Shown here: in pieces, positions 42,025 through 51,686 of the stretch | How positions within the stretch are numbered: position 1 is the stretch's first letter | How the letters are laid out: every line of letters begins with the position of its first letter | Origin: Oceanospirillaceae bacterium | GTDB lineage: Bacteria > Pseudomonadota > Gammaproteobacteria > Pseudomonadales > Balneatricaceae | Reading direction: 5' to 3' | Length of the DNA: 64,000 bases | Assembly: GCA_013215375.1 (NCBI GenBank) | Contig: JABSRB010000014.1 | Coordinates: 55,417 to 119,416, forward strand | Made by a program: the position numbers and the translations under genes | Notes under the pieces: model-generated | Told to the model about the DNA's origin: nothing | The model's database searches: none | Seen by the model: only the letters and a program-made list of their open reading frames with translations

Positions 42025-44110
42025 CAGTATCAATATCCCCTGCGTTAGCGTGCTTAAAGGCGTTGGCGCCGCTATGCAAATTAAACTAGAGCGGCTTGGC
42101 ATTGAAAACTTGCAAGATTTACTGTTCCATCTGCCCATTCGCTATCAAGATCGAACCAGCCTGAGGAACATCGGCACGCTGCGCATTGGTGATGAGGCGC
42201 TAGTGGAAGTTTCAGTGTCTTTAACCGAGATAAAGTTTGGTAAGAAAAAGACCTTGCTGTGCCGAGTCAGTGATGGCACGGGCAGCTTGACGTTACGCTT
42301 TTTCCATTTTTCAGCATCGCAAAAAAACACCTTGAGCAAAGGTAAAAAGTTGCGCTGCTTTGGCGAAGTTAGGCCGGGTCCCAATGGTTTGGAGATGGTG
42401 CACCCTGAGTACAAAGCACTAGATGAGGAGATAGACACTCCCGTAGAGCAGAGTTTGACCCCTGTATATCCTATGACAGAGGGGCTGCAGCAAAATAGAG
42501 TGCGCTCGCTAATGGCACAGGCACTGCTTTGGTTAGAGTCTGGTGAGCTACCGGAGTTACTGCCGGAGCACTTGAGGAAACGCTGGCAATTGCCTGAATT
42601 ACACCGCTCATTGGTCTTTTTGCACGCGCCGTCTCCTCAGGCGGATCGCGAGTTAATGCTCAATGGTATGCATCCTGCGCAGCGTCGCCTAGCCTTTGAA
42701 GAATTATTAGCACATCACTTAACACTGTTACATTTGCGTAAAAAGATACAAGCTCAAGGTGGTTTTCGCTTTAATCAACCAGCGCAGTTAAGTCAGCAAT
42801 TTTTGCAAAATTTAGCATTTACTTTAACCGGCGCGCAACAGCGCGTCAGTGCAGAAATAGCGGCGGATTTAGCCAAACCGCAACCTATGTTGCGGTTAGT
42901 ACAAGGGGATGTTGGATCGGGTAAAACAGTGGTGGCAGCACTGGCCGCATTACAGGCGGTAGAGAATAATTATCAGGCTGCGATTATGGCGCCCACCGAA
43001 ATATTAGCCGAGCAGCACTATAGTTGTTTTAAAGCTTGGTTTGAGCCACTGAATATAAAAGTCGGCATGTTAACGGGTAAAATTAAGGGTAAAAAACGTG
43101 AGCAACAGTTAAAGGACTACGCCAATGGGGACGTGCAGGTGATAGTGGGTACTCACGCACTTTTCCAAGAAGAAGTGCGGTTTTACAATTTAGGGCTAGC
43201 GGTAATCGATGAGCAGCACCGTTTTGGCGTGCATCAGCGTTTAAGTTTGCGCGAGAAGGGCCGCGATGGAGAGCGCTCGCCTCACCAGTTAATAATGACG
43301 GCAACGCCTATCCCGAGAACCTTAACCATGAGTGCTTATGCGGATTTAGATTGCTCTGTTATTGACGAATTACCGCCTGGGCGAACCCCGGTCAAAACGG
43401 TGGTGATACCCGATGATAAACGCGACAAAGTGATAGATAGAGTAAAGCTAGCTTGCGAACAAAAACGTCAAGTTTACTGGGTATGCACCTTAATCGAAGA
43501 GTCCGAGGCGCTACAATGTCAGGCGGCAGAAGTAACCGCTGAGCAACTTAAACAACAGCTACCAGAGCTGAAAATAGGGCTGATTCACGGAAGAATGAAA
43601 AGCGCTGAAAAAGTCGCCATCATGGCCAAATTTAAAGGCACTAGTGATCAGCCTGCTGAGTTGGACTTGCTGGTGGCCACCACGGTTATTGAAGTGGGAG
43701 TCGATGTGCCAAACGCTAGCGTGATGATTATAGAGAACCCAGAGCGCTTGGGGTTAGCTCAATTACATCAACTGCGCGGGCGTGTCGGGCGAGGTTCCAT
43801 TGAGAGTTTCTGTCTATTGATGTATCGTGCGCCGCTGTCCTATAGTGGCAAGCAGCGTTTGCAGATAATGCGTGATAGTAATGACGGCTTTGTAATAGCA
43901 GAGAAAGACCTTGAAATACGCGGTCCTGGTGAAGTGCTTGGCACCCGTCAAACGGGTGAAATGCAGTTTAAAATTGCCGATCTACAGCGCGATGCTGATT
44001 TATTAGAACGGGTACAAGAGCTGGCACAGCAAGTGAGCCAAGATTCAGTACTGAGTGAAGCAGTGACTAGACGCTGGCTGGGAGCCGGCGAGCAGTACGG
44101 GCACGTATAA
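42017..44110 (+). CDS. recG: ATP-dependent DNA helicase RecG
   Basis: A 697-residue helicase that remodels stalled forks and recombination intermediates. The N-terminal wedge domain precedes the helicase core with GDVGSGKTVVAALA, DEQHRFGVHQR, TATPIPRTL and the C-terminal helicase motifs (EVGVDVPNASVMII; QLRGRVGRG). It overlaps oxyR by 8 bases. Confidence 0.98.
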   Translation: MSSSINIPCVSVLKGVGAAMQIKLERLGIENLQDLLFHLPIRYQDRTSLRNIGTLRIGDEALVEVSVSLTEIKFGKKKTLLCRVSDGTGSLTLRFFHFSASQKNTLSKGKKLRCFGEVRPGPNGLEMVHPEYKALDEEIDTPVEQSLTPVYPMTEGLQQNRVRSLMAQALLWLESGELPELLPEHLRKRWQLPELHRSLVFLHAPSPQADRELMLNGMHPAQRRLAFEELLAHHLTLLHLRKKIQAQGGFRFNQPAQLSQQFLQNLAFTLTGAQQRVSAEIAADLAKPQPMLRLVQGDVGSGKTVVAALAALQAVENNYQAAIMAPTEILAEQHYSCFKAWFEPLNIKVGMLTGKIKGKKREQQLKDYANGDVQVIVGTHALFQEEVRFYNLGLAVIDEQHRFGVHQRLSLREKGRDGERSPHQLIMTATPIPRTLTMSAYADLDCSVIDELPPGRTPVKTVVIPDDKRDKVIDRVKLACEQKRQVYWVCTLIEESEALQCQAAEVTAEQLKQQLPELKIGLIHGRMKSAEKVAIMAKFKGTSDQPAELDLLVATTVIEVGVDVPNASVMIIENPERLGLAQLHQLRGRVGRGSIESFCLLMYRAPLSYSGKQRLQIMRDSNDGFVIAEKDLEIRGPGEVLGTRQTGEMQFKIADLQRDADLLERVQELAQQVSQDSVLSEAVTRRWLGAGEQYGHV

Positions 44111-44140
44111 AATAGTAATAGTTAATAGTAGAGAACAACA

Positions 44141-44659
44141 GTGAAAATTTCACAGACAGATATAGATATAATTCGCCAGCAAATCGGGCGCGAGCCTCAA
44201 GGCATTGTTAAAGTGGCGGCACGTGCTGCCAACAATGTACCGCTAGTGCTGCAAATGCGCAGTATTGTTGATGACAAGCCTTTTCCCACTTTGTATTGGC
44301 TGTGCTCAAAAGACCTGCACAAGGCCATTGGTACTATCGAGACTCAAGGCTGGGTAAAGCAAATAGAGCAGAGAATAAGCGAAGAAGAAGAATTGCGTGT
44401 TAAATTTTTTGCCAATCACCAGCAGTACGTCGATAAACGCCAGCGTGAAATGCACGTGCAAGACATAGCCACAATAGAGCAGCGGGGCTTTGTCGAGCTA
44501 TTTAAACGTTACGGTATCGGTGGAATTTCCCATTGGGATAAAGTGCGTTGCCTGCATATGCAGTACGCTCACCATCTAGTCGATGGCAATGTGATCGGAG
44601 AGCTGTTGGATAGTGAGTTTGGGCTAAATGAAATGTTGGCCAATAAAAATATTAGCTAA
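44141..44659 (+). CDS. DUF501 domain-containing protein
   Basis: A 172-residue protein starting with GTG at 44141. It contains the DUF501 pattern: IGREPQGIVKVAARAANNVPLVLQM, FPTLYWLCSKDL and a C-terminal KVRCLHMQYAHHLV. The conserved Cys and His residues look like a metal site. The family has no assigned function. It follows recG by 30 bases and is convergent with the ferredoxin gene. Confidence 0.88.
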   Translation: MKISQTDIDIIRQQIGREPQGIVKVAARAANNVPLVLQMRSIVDDKPFPTLYWLCSKDLHKAIGTIETQGWVKQIEQRISEEEELRVKFFANHQQYVDKRQREMHVQDIATIEQRGFVELFKRYGIGGISHWDKVRCLHMQYAHHLVDGNVIGELLDSEFGLNEMLANKNIS

Positions 44660-44689
44660 GCGCAAGCTATTGGTCTCAGTGCTTGAGAC

Positions 44690-44717
44690 TAGGAGCCTGT
44701 CCGAGAACAGGCTCCTA
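44690..44717. repeat. Hairpin resembling joined ends of the 166-bp inverted-repeat element
   Basis: TAGGAGCCTGT (44690-44700), loop CCGAGA, ACAGGCTCCTA (44707-44717) forms a perfect 11-bp stem. Its sequence is that of the terminal repeats at 51521 and 51668 brought together. A second hairpin, GTCTCA-GTGCT-TGAGAC, lies at 44673-44689. It could also serve as a terminator between DUF501 and the ferredoxin gene, although it lacks a T tract. Confidence 0.6.
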
Positions 44718-44738
44718 ATAGTTGCTCGTTATGAAGCA

Positions 44739-45014
<276 letters not shown>

Positions 45015-45115
45015 TTATCTAAATAGCGTCACTGTCACTGCTGCTATTAACGGTTTACCAGTGGGCTCTCTATGTAGCCATCGCCGGTAGGTAATAATTC
45101 ATTACTGATCGATGC

Positions 45116-45607
<492 letters not shown>

Positions 45608-45723
45608 TTAGCCGCTGCGAGTGATTAAAAGGTATGCATCTGTAATGACACAATTAAATGCTAGAATTTCACTCTAAAAATTCAGCGCAATATCGAATTC
45701 GATTCGGTTTGTGATCATGTTCG

Positions 45724-45738
45724 CTTCAGCTGCTGAAG
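45724..45738. promoter_or_regulatory. Perfect palindrome upstream of coaD
   Basis: CTTCAGC-T-GCTGAAG, a 7-1-7 inverted repeat, lies 126 bases upstream of coaD and 390 bases upstream of the imelysin gene. Possible operator for an unidentified regulator. Confidence 0.3.
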
Positions 45739-45925
45739 TTAGCATAATCACTAGCTGGTTTAACAGTATTGATCTGCGCTACAAGCCAAATTATAACCAT
45801 AAAACCTCAATTTTACTTATATTTACCTCGAATAAAAAGCACTGATGAGCAGATATTTAGCAGAACATCATTCTAAATGCATACTTTAATAGTAAGCTTG
45901 GTAGCTTTAATAACCATTCCGTTAT

Positions 45926-45947
45926 TGTAATGATAGGTATTATCATT
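45926..45947. promoter_or_regulatory. Candidate Fur box upstream of the imelysin operon
   Basis: AATGATAGGTATTATCATT at 45929-45947 has two perfect seven-base arms (AATGATA / TATCATT), and the aligned 19-mer at 45926-45944 matches the consensus GATAATGATAATCATTATC at 14 positions. It is 182 bases before the first gene of a cluster related to iron-regulated proteins. Within the 530-base gap this and the 45724 palindrome are the only clear signals; no gene was seen. Confidence 0.65.
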
Positions 45948-46128
45948 TATTCTTCCAGCCAATAAAATAATGAACAGCATTAGATAAGTTCGCTAATAAA
46001 TATGCAGGGAAGCAGATCGAGATTCGCGTATGTAAATCCGCCAGTTTTTTGATTGCTTTGTTGATGGCGTGATGTACTTGTTGAAACTGCTGTACATACT
46101 TTGAAACCACTATTTATGGAGTTATTTC

Positions 46129-47406
46129 ATGAAGTTCTTTCCAACACTAGCACTATCAGCTGCCATTGGTATCGCTGCTCTTTCTTCTGGCGTACAGGCA
46201 CAAACACCCGCTGCTGCCGTTATTAAACACTACGGTGATATCGCTCAGGCAACGTTTGAAGATTCATTATCTACAGCCAAAGCACTTCAAGTTAATATTG
46301 CTGCTTTTTTAGATAAGCCAACAGCAGCGACTTTAGCTTCTGCTAAGAAGTCTTGGATTGCTGCACGTGCTCCCTACCAGCAGACAGAAGCTTACCGTTT
46401 TGGTAACGCGATTGTTGATGACTGGGAAGGAAAAGTAAATGCATGGCCATTAGACGAAGGTTTAATTGATTACGTTGCCTCTGAATACGGCACAGAGTCT
46501 GATGAAAACCCATACTATGCGGCTAACATCATCGCTAATCCAAAGCTGAGCATTGGCGGTGTTGAAGTAGACGCCTCTAAAATTACTCCAGCGTTATTAA
46601 GCGACACTCTACAAGAGATTGATGAAGTTGAATCTAACGTAGCAACAGGCTACCACGCGATTGAATTTTTACTTTGGGGCCAAGATTTAAACGGTACTGA
46701 AAAAGGTGCTGGTAACAGAGCCGCAACAGATTACAGCTTAACAGATTGCACCAATGGCAATTGCGATCGTCGTCGTGATTACCTAAGCGCTGCAACGGCA
46801 TTGCTAATTACTGATCTAGAAGAAATGACTGCAAACTGGCAGCCTGCGGGCGCTGCACGTGTTGAACTTGCAGCTAAAGGCGATAAAGGTGGTCTAGCGA
46901 CTATCCTAACCGGCATGGGCTCTCTTTCATACGGTGAGCTAGCGGGTGAGCGTATCAAGCTTGGCCTTATCGTTCACGATCCTGAAGAAGAGCATGATTG
47001 CTTCTCAGACAACACTCACTTCTCACATTTCTATGATGCGATGAGTATCAAAAATGTTTACACCGGCGAATACAAGCGTGTAGATGGTACTGTGTTGAAA
47101 GGACCTAGTCTTTCTACATTAGTAGCAGCTGCTGCTACAGGCGTTGATGCCAAGCTTACCTCAGAGCTAAATCAGACTGAGAAGTACATGCAGGTAATGG
47201 TTGATGAAGCCGCTAAAGGCAACACTTTTGATGTATTAATCGGTTCTGGTAACACTGCGGGTAACGCGGTTGTTCAAGACGTAGTAGATGCACTAACAGC
47301 ACAGACTAAAAGCATCGAAGCTGCTATCAGCGCACTTAAGCTTGATGATATTGAGCTTGAAGGTTCTGACAGCCTAGACAACCCAGCAAGCATCACTGCT
47401 GGCTAA
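46129..47406 (+). CDS. Imelysin-family iron-regulated protein (IrpA-like)
   Basis: A 425-residue exported protein. The signal peptide MKFFPTLALSAAIGIAALSS is cleaved near VQA-QT. The GxHxxE motif appears as GYHAIEFLLWGQDLNG, and a second signature CFSDNTHFSHFYDAM is present, both typical of the M75 imelysin/IrpA group. These periplasmic or surface proteins take part in iron uptake; metal binding is known for the fold but peptidase activity is doubtful. A ribosome binding site TGGAGTT precedes the ATG. A terminator follows, so this gene may be expressed more strongly than those downstream. Confidence 0.93.
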   Translation: MKFFPTLALSAAIGIAALSSGVQAQTPAAAVIKHYGDIAQATFEDSLSTAKALQVNIAAFLDKPTAATLASAKKSWIAARAPYQQTEAYRFGNAIVDDWEGKVNAWPLDEGLIDYVASEYGTESDENPYYAANIIANPKLSIGGVEVDASKITPALLSDTLQEIDEVESNVATGYHAIEFLLWGQDLNGTEKGAGNRAATDYSLTDCTNGNCDRRRDYLSAATALLITDLEEMTANWQPAGAARVELAAKGDKGGLATILTGMGSLSYGELAGERIKLGLIVHDPEEEHDCFSDNTHFSHFYDAMSIKNVYTGEYKRVDGTVLKGPSLSTLVAAAATGVDAKLTSELNQTEKYMQVMVDEAAKGNTFDVLIGSGNTAGNAVVQDVVDALTAQTKSIEAAISALKLDDIELEGSDSLDNPASITAG

Positions 47407-47431
47407 TCTAGCGATTTACTAAAGAAAAAAG

Positions 47432-47462
47432 AAAAGCCCGCTGAGCAATCACCGGGCTTTTT
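47432..47462 (+). terminator. Rho-independent terminator after the imelysin gene
   Basis: AAAGCCCG (47433-47440) pairs with CGGGCTTT (47453-47460), followed by T residues. It sits 27 bases after the stop. Confidence 0.85.
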
Positions 47463-47710
47463 ACGTACAGGATGTACCGTATCCCGCGGTGGCATGGATG
47501 CCAAAGAGCGGGGTTGGTGCGCTTAATTTTCACGAGAAAATAACCTTGAAGTGACGCCTTCAAACGAATTAAACGCCCAACAAACTAAAGTCAAAGAGCG
47601 GATATGCTAAGAATGTACGACCAGAATTTTGTTCCCGAAAATTCTGAGTACCTAAATCCGTGTTTGCAATGCCAAAGAGCACTTATGTACAGGATGTGCG
47701 TATTTATAAA
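47463..47710. repeat. Modular palindromic repeats before the di-heme gene
   Basis: At 47463-47516 the modules GTACAGGATGTACCGTAT, GCGGTGGCATGGATGCC and AAAGAGCG are read in the opposite sense to the cluster at 39545. A second set at about 47575-47710 includes AAAGAGCGGATATG, TTTTGTTCCCGAAAA, TGCCAAAGAGCAC and GTACAGGATGTGCG. They fill the gap between the terminator and the di-heme gene and run into its annotated 5' end. Confidence 0.75.
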
Positions 47711-49258
47711 ATGGGGAGAGATGGGCTCGATTGCGACTTAATTTACCCTTACAATGCACCAAATATAGAAACTACCTATGGCATTAACTTGTTAAATCTT
47801 ATTAGAAAATCGATCTTGGCTGTACTCATCGCAAGCTACTCTCTGACGCTATACGCTGAAGTACCTGCACTTGCTACCCAGTTTGAGCGTGCACAAGCGG
47901 GTGAGCAGTCTCCAGGGGGAGCGACCAGCTCGAAAAAACGTAACAAACGCGCGTTTTTACAAAGCGCCGCCAATTTAAGTTTTGAACATCGCTTAGACTT
48001 TAAAATTGGCGAGAGCATCTTTGACAAGTTATGGGTGTTTTCACCCTCATCGACCCAGGCAAGTGATGGCTTGGGTCCGCTGCACAATGCGCGCTCTTGC
48101 ATGGGCTGTCATATTCGCGGCGGTCGGGGCCATGTACCCGAGGGGAATTGGCCTGCGGATAACAGCATCTCAATGTTGATGCGTTTGAGTATCCCGGCGC
48201 AAAACGCTGCGCAGCAAGCGCTGCTAGATAGCGGCAAAGCTCCTTTTATCCCTGAGCCAACTTATGGTACTCAATTACAGGACTTTGCACTGCAGGGCAT
48301 GAATGCAGAGGGGCGCATCCATATTGAATACCAAGAGCGCACAGTGCTGTTAAAAGATGGTACTAAAGTGTCCCTGCGTGCGCCAAAGTATAAAGTGGTC
48401 GATTTGGGTTACGGGCCGCTGCACCCAAAGACCCAGCTGTCGGTACGTGTGGCAAATCCGATGATAGGTTTAGGGCTGTTAGAGGCGATAGCTGCGCGAG
48501 ATATCCTCTCTTTAACAGATGCAGATGATAGCAACGAAGATGGTATATCTGGGCGCGCAAACTGGGTGTGGCAGGAATCGAGTCAATCGCTAGCGCTGGG
48601 GCGTTTTGGCTGGAAGGCTGGCAACCCTACGTTAGAGCAGCAAAATAGCGGGGCATTTGCCACCGATATGGGCTTGTCGACGTCATTGTTTAAACAGCGT
48701 TATGCCGGTGACTGCACCGTATTGCAAGTCGCCTGCTTAAAGGCGCCAGATGGCCGCTCTAAGCACTTGGGCGATTTAGAAGTTGCGCCGCAAATGTCCA
48801 CTGCCATGGCACTGTTTGTGCGTAATATTGCCGTGCCAAAGCGAATAGATGTCGCCAGTGCAGCAGTGTTGGCCGGCAAGGCAATTTTCTATAAAAGTGG
48901 CTGTATTGCCTGTCACCAGCCGGCCTTTATTACCGCTGATACTGAGTTTAAAGAGCAAGCTAAGCAACTTATTTGGCCCTATACCGATATGTTATTACAC
49001 GATATGGGCGAGGCGCTGGCAGATCACCGGCCTGAGTTTAAAGCGACAGGCTTTGAGTGGCGCACTGCGCCGTTATGGGGCATTGGTTTGACTGCCAAAG
49101 TCTCGGGAGAAACAGAATTTTTACACGATGGCAGAGCGCGCTCGCTACTGGAAGCTATTCTTTGGCACGGTGGCGAAGCTCAAGCATCTCGCGATAACGT
49201 CGTTAATATGAGCGGGACATTACGTGCCCAGCTGATCACCTTTTTGGAGTCACTTTGA
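47711..49258 (+). CDS. Di-heme oxidoreductase (DUF1111/thiol oxidoreductase-like cytochrome)
   Basis: An exported c-type cytochrome with heme motifs CMGCH (near residue 130 of the longest frame) and CIACH, plus LHDGRARSLLEAILWHGGEA near the end, as in the di-heme partners of imelysin proteins. The frame is open to 47660, but those codons are repeat sequence; the ATG at 47711 or a TTG at 47789 next to the signal peptide (SILAVLIASYSLTLYA) are alternatives. The stop overlaps the next start (TGATG). It probably oxidises or releases iron in the periplasm for uptake. Confidence 0.85.
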   Translation: MGRDGLDCDLIYPYNAPNIETTYGINLLNLIRKSILAVLIASYSLTLYAEVPALATQFERAQAGEQSPGGATSSKKRNKRAFLQSAANLSFEHRLDFKIGESIFDKLWVFSPSSTQASDGLGPLHNARSCMGCHIRGGRGHVPEGNWPADNSISMLMRLSIPAQNAAQQALLDSGKAPFIPEPTYGTQLQDFALQGMNAEGRIHIEYQERTVLLKDGTKVSLRAPKYKVVDLGYGPLHPKTQLSVRVANPMIGLGLLEAIAARDILSLTDADDSNEDGISGRANWVWQESSQSLALGRFGWKAGNPTLEQQNSGAFATDMGLSTSLFKQRYAGDCTVLQVACLKAPDGRSKHLGDLEVAPQMSTAMALFVRNIAVPKRIDVASAAVLAGKAIFYKSGCIACHQPAFITADTEFKEQAKQLIWPYTDMLLHDMGEALADHRPEFKATGFEWRTAPLWGIGLTAKVSGETEFLHDGRARSLLEAILWHGGEAQASRDNVVNMSGTLRAQLITFLESL

Positions 49259-50352
49259 TGAAAAAAATCACCTTAATAGCTTGCGCCTTGTTATCAAGCT
49301 TGACGCATAGCACTGTTGCATTGGCCAGTGCGCCCAGTGAAATACGCTGGCAGCAGTTTAATCGCGCCGCTATCGCCTCCCACATAATCCCTAAATACCA
49401 AAATCTGGCTGAGCAATCAGCGGCATTAAGTGTCAATATCGAAGTCTTTTGCAGCGTTAGATCCGATCTGCAGCTAAGCGCTGCCAAGCAACAATTTAAG
49501 CTGACACTACAGGCATGGCAGTCTATCCAGCATATTCAATTTGGCCCTGTGACCTTGTTAATGCGCAATTTTAGTCTGCAGTATTGGCCGGATAAAAAGA
49601 ACCTCGGTGGTCGGCAGCTCAATACCTTGTTAAAGCAAGCGTTGGGCGAAGATACCCAGCAAGCGTACGACGACGAGTTTTTTGCTAGAGCTTCAGTGGC
49701 GGTAAAAGGCTATCCGGCTATGGAGCGTTTGTTGTTCGATCAAAAATTATTGCCCCAGTTAACCAGTAATTCAAGTTATTGCCCACTGCTAGAGGCAATC
49801 AGTAAACATGTCACGCAAAATACCCAAGCGATTGTCAGCGAGTGGCAATTAGAACTGAAAAATTATCAAAACTACTCTGAAGATGACTTATACCTATCAG
49901 CTAAGGAAGCCGCTACCGAAATATTAAAAGCGTTAGTGGAGCCCATTGAAGCGATCAGCGATGGAAAAATAGCGAAGCCACTGGGTGAGCAATTATCTAA
50001 AATGCGCTGGCGCAAGAGTGAGTCCTGGCGCAGCGGGCAATCTATTGCGAATATTCGCACTAACTTAAATAGCCTGCATCACCTGTATTCAGGGATTACA
50101 GAGGCTAATTTAAAAACATTGTTGATTGAAGCTGATGAAGAGCCACTGGCGCAGCAAATTGATCGACAATTTAAAGAACTAGTAGCGGCCTTGGAAACGG
50201 TTGCGGAGCCTACTGGCATGCAGTACGTAGCGGCAGAGTTTGCGCAGTTATTGCATATTAAAACCCAGCTTAAACATTTAAGTGATAGTTTGTTAGCGAG
50301 TATGAAGCCGCTGGAAATAAGCTTGGGTTTTAATCGCAGAGACGGCGATTAA
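49258..50352 (+). CDS. Second imelysin-family protein
   Basis: A 364-residue exported imelysin-fold protein with signal peptide KKITLIACALLSSLTHSTVALA. The ATG at 49258 shares its A with the upstream stop. The place of the GxHxxE motif is taken by GYPAMERLLFDQ: the metal-binding His is replaced by Pro while Glu is kept. Such variants are common in the second imelysin of these operons; the change suggests a structural or iron-shuttling role rather than catalysis. Confidence 0.85.
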   Translation: MKKITLIACALLSSLTHSTVALASAPSEIRWQQFNRAAIASHIIPKYQNLAEQSAALSVNIEVFCSVRSDLQLSAAKQQFKLTLQAWQSIQHIQFGPVTLLMRNFSLQYWPDKKNLGGRQLNTLLKQALGEDTQQAYDDEFFARASVAVKGYPAMERLLFDQKLLPQLTSNSSYCPLLEAISKHVTQNTQAIVSEWQLELKNYQNYSEDDLYLSAKEAATEILKALVEPIEAISDGKIAKPLGEQLSKMRWRKSESWRSGQSIANIRTNLNSLHHLYSGITEANLKTLLIEADEEPLAQQIDRQFKELVAALETVAEPTGMQYVAAEFAQLLHIKTQLKHLSDSLLASMKPLEISLGFNRRDGD

Positions 50353-50383
50353 AGGATGCCGCTAACACTATTGGTGATCTGTG

Positions 50384-51487
50384 ATGGAACGTAGAGATTT
50401 TACCCGATACCTAAGTAGCTTATTGCTCTGCTCGGCGCTGCCGAGGGTGAGTAGTGCCTCACAGAAAGGTGACAGCGAACAGCATTGGTTTGCCTCTGCC
50501 AGCGTTGATGCTAAGGGGAAGCATTGGCTGTTAGCCTTTGATCAAGAAGGCACGCAGCAGTTGCGCTATGCGCTGCCAAGTCGTGCTCACCAAGTCATCA
50601 AGCATCCTCATCAGCCCTGGTTGCTGGTGGTTTCTAGAAGGCCGGGTAACTATCTGCTTGTGATTGATATGCCCAGTGGCAAGCTGGTCAGCCAATACAC
50701 TGCGCAAGAGCAGCAACATTTTTGTGGACACATGCAAATCTCCAGTAATGGGCAGCTTTTATATACTACAGAAAATATTACCGCGACCAGTGAAGGGCAG
50801 GTAGTAGTACGAGATTTATACGCTAGTGGCAAGGTTGTTGGGCAATTTTCCAGTGGTGGAATCGGCCCGCATCAACTGAAGCTAACGGCGTTGCAAGATA
50901 AGTTAATTGTCGCCAATGGTGGCATCCACACACGTGGACGGGAGAAGCTTAATCTAGAGGTTATGCAAGCCAATCTGAGTTATATCAATTTAGCGAGTCA
51001 AAGTATTGAGCAGCAAGTTGTATTAGATGCTGACCTTGCACAGCTCAGTATTCGTCATATTGATGTCAATCAAGAAGGGCAAGTGCTTATCGCCATGCAA
51101 TATCAGGGAGAGCGTACAGCGCAGGTACCGCTAGTCGCGCTGCATAAGCCGGATACTGGGTTATCGTTTCTAGAAATACCTAAAGCTGAGTATTTCTCGC
51201 TGCAGCATTATTGCGGTAGTGCCTGCTTTGATCGCAGCGGTCAAATAATGGCGGTATCAGCCCCCAGAGGGGATAGAGTGTTGTTTTGGCGTGTAGCCAA
51301 TGCAGAGTTTATAACAAGTGTTAAAGTGCGCGATGGCTGCGGTATCGCCCCTGCTGAAGCTGCTAATGAGTTTGTCATCAGCAGCGGAAGAGGTCGAGTG
51401 TATCGCTATAATCCATTGCTCGCTAGCAAAGCGCTGATGTTAAACAACAGCGCCCTGCAATGGGACAACCACTTAGCTTCTATTTAA
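50384..51487 (+). CDS. DUF1513 family protein, putative Tat-exported beta-propeller
   Basis: A 367-residue protein starting at the ATG at 50384. The N-terminus MERRDFTRYLSSLLLCSALPR carries twin arginines ahead of a hydrophobic segment, a plausible Tat signal. The remainder is beta-rich with repeated segments (GGIGPHQLKL, GHMQISSNGQLLYTTEN) fitting the DUF1513 propeller. It is the fourth gene of the imelysin cluster; the same order occurs in Pseudomonas. Function unknown, linked to iron by context. Confidence 0.85.
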   Translation: MERRDFTRYLSSLLLCSALPRVSSASQKGDSEQHWFASASVDAKGKHWLLAFDQEGTQQLRYALPSRAHQVIKHPHQPWLLVVSRRPGNYLLVIDMPSGKLVSQYTAQEQQHFCGHMQISSNGQLLYTTENITATSEGQVVVRDLYASGKVVGQFSSGGIGPHQLKLTALQDKLIVANGGIHTRGREKLNLEVMQANLSYINLASQSIEQQVVLDADLAQLSIRHIDVNQEGQVLIAMQYQGERTAQVPLVALHKPDTGLSFLEIPKAEYFSLQHYCGSACFDRSGQIMAVSAPRGDRVLFWRVANAEFITSVKVRDGCGIAPAEAANEFVISSGRGRVYRYNPLLASKALMLNNSALQWDNHLASI

Positions 51488-51520
51488 CAATCAGGCTAAG
51501 TTTTAGTTGTTAAGCATTCC

Positions 51521-51686
51521 CTAGGAGGTTGTCCGAGAATAGCGATCGTCGCGAGAGCAAGGCTATTTGAGGAAGAATTAGCGATGATTTAAGGAGAATA
51601 GCGTGCTATTTAACGAAAATCAGCGTTAATTATAACCAAATAGATTTGGTCGCAGTAGATTAGTCTGTTCTCGGAAAGCCTCCTAG
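51521..51686. mobile_element. 166-bp element with terminal inverted repeats (MITE-like)
   Basis: The left arm CTAGGAGGTTGTCCGAGAA (51521-51539) matches the complement of the right arm TTCTCGGAAAGCCTCCTAG (51668-51686) at 17 of 19 positions. The interior contains no gene. The right end overlaps the last codons of znuA (stop at 51660). A second, core-less version is at 44690-44717. Non-autonomous element is the likely reading; a transposase source is not in the window. Confidence 0.65.
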
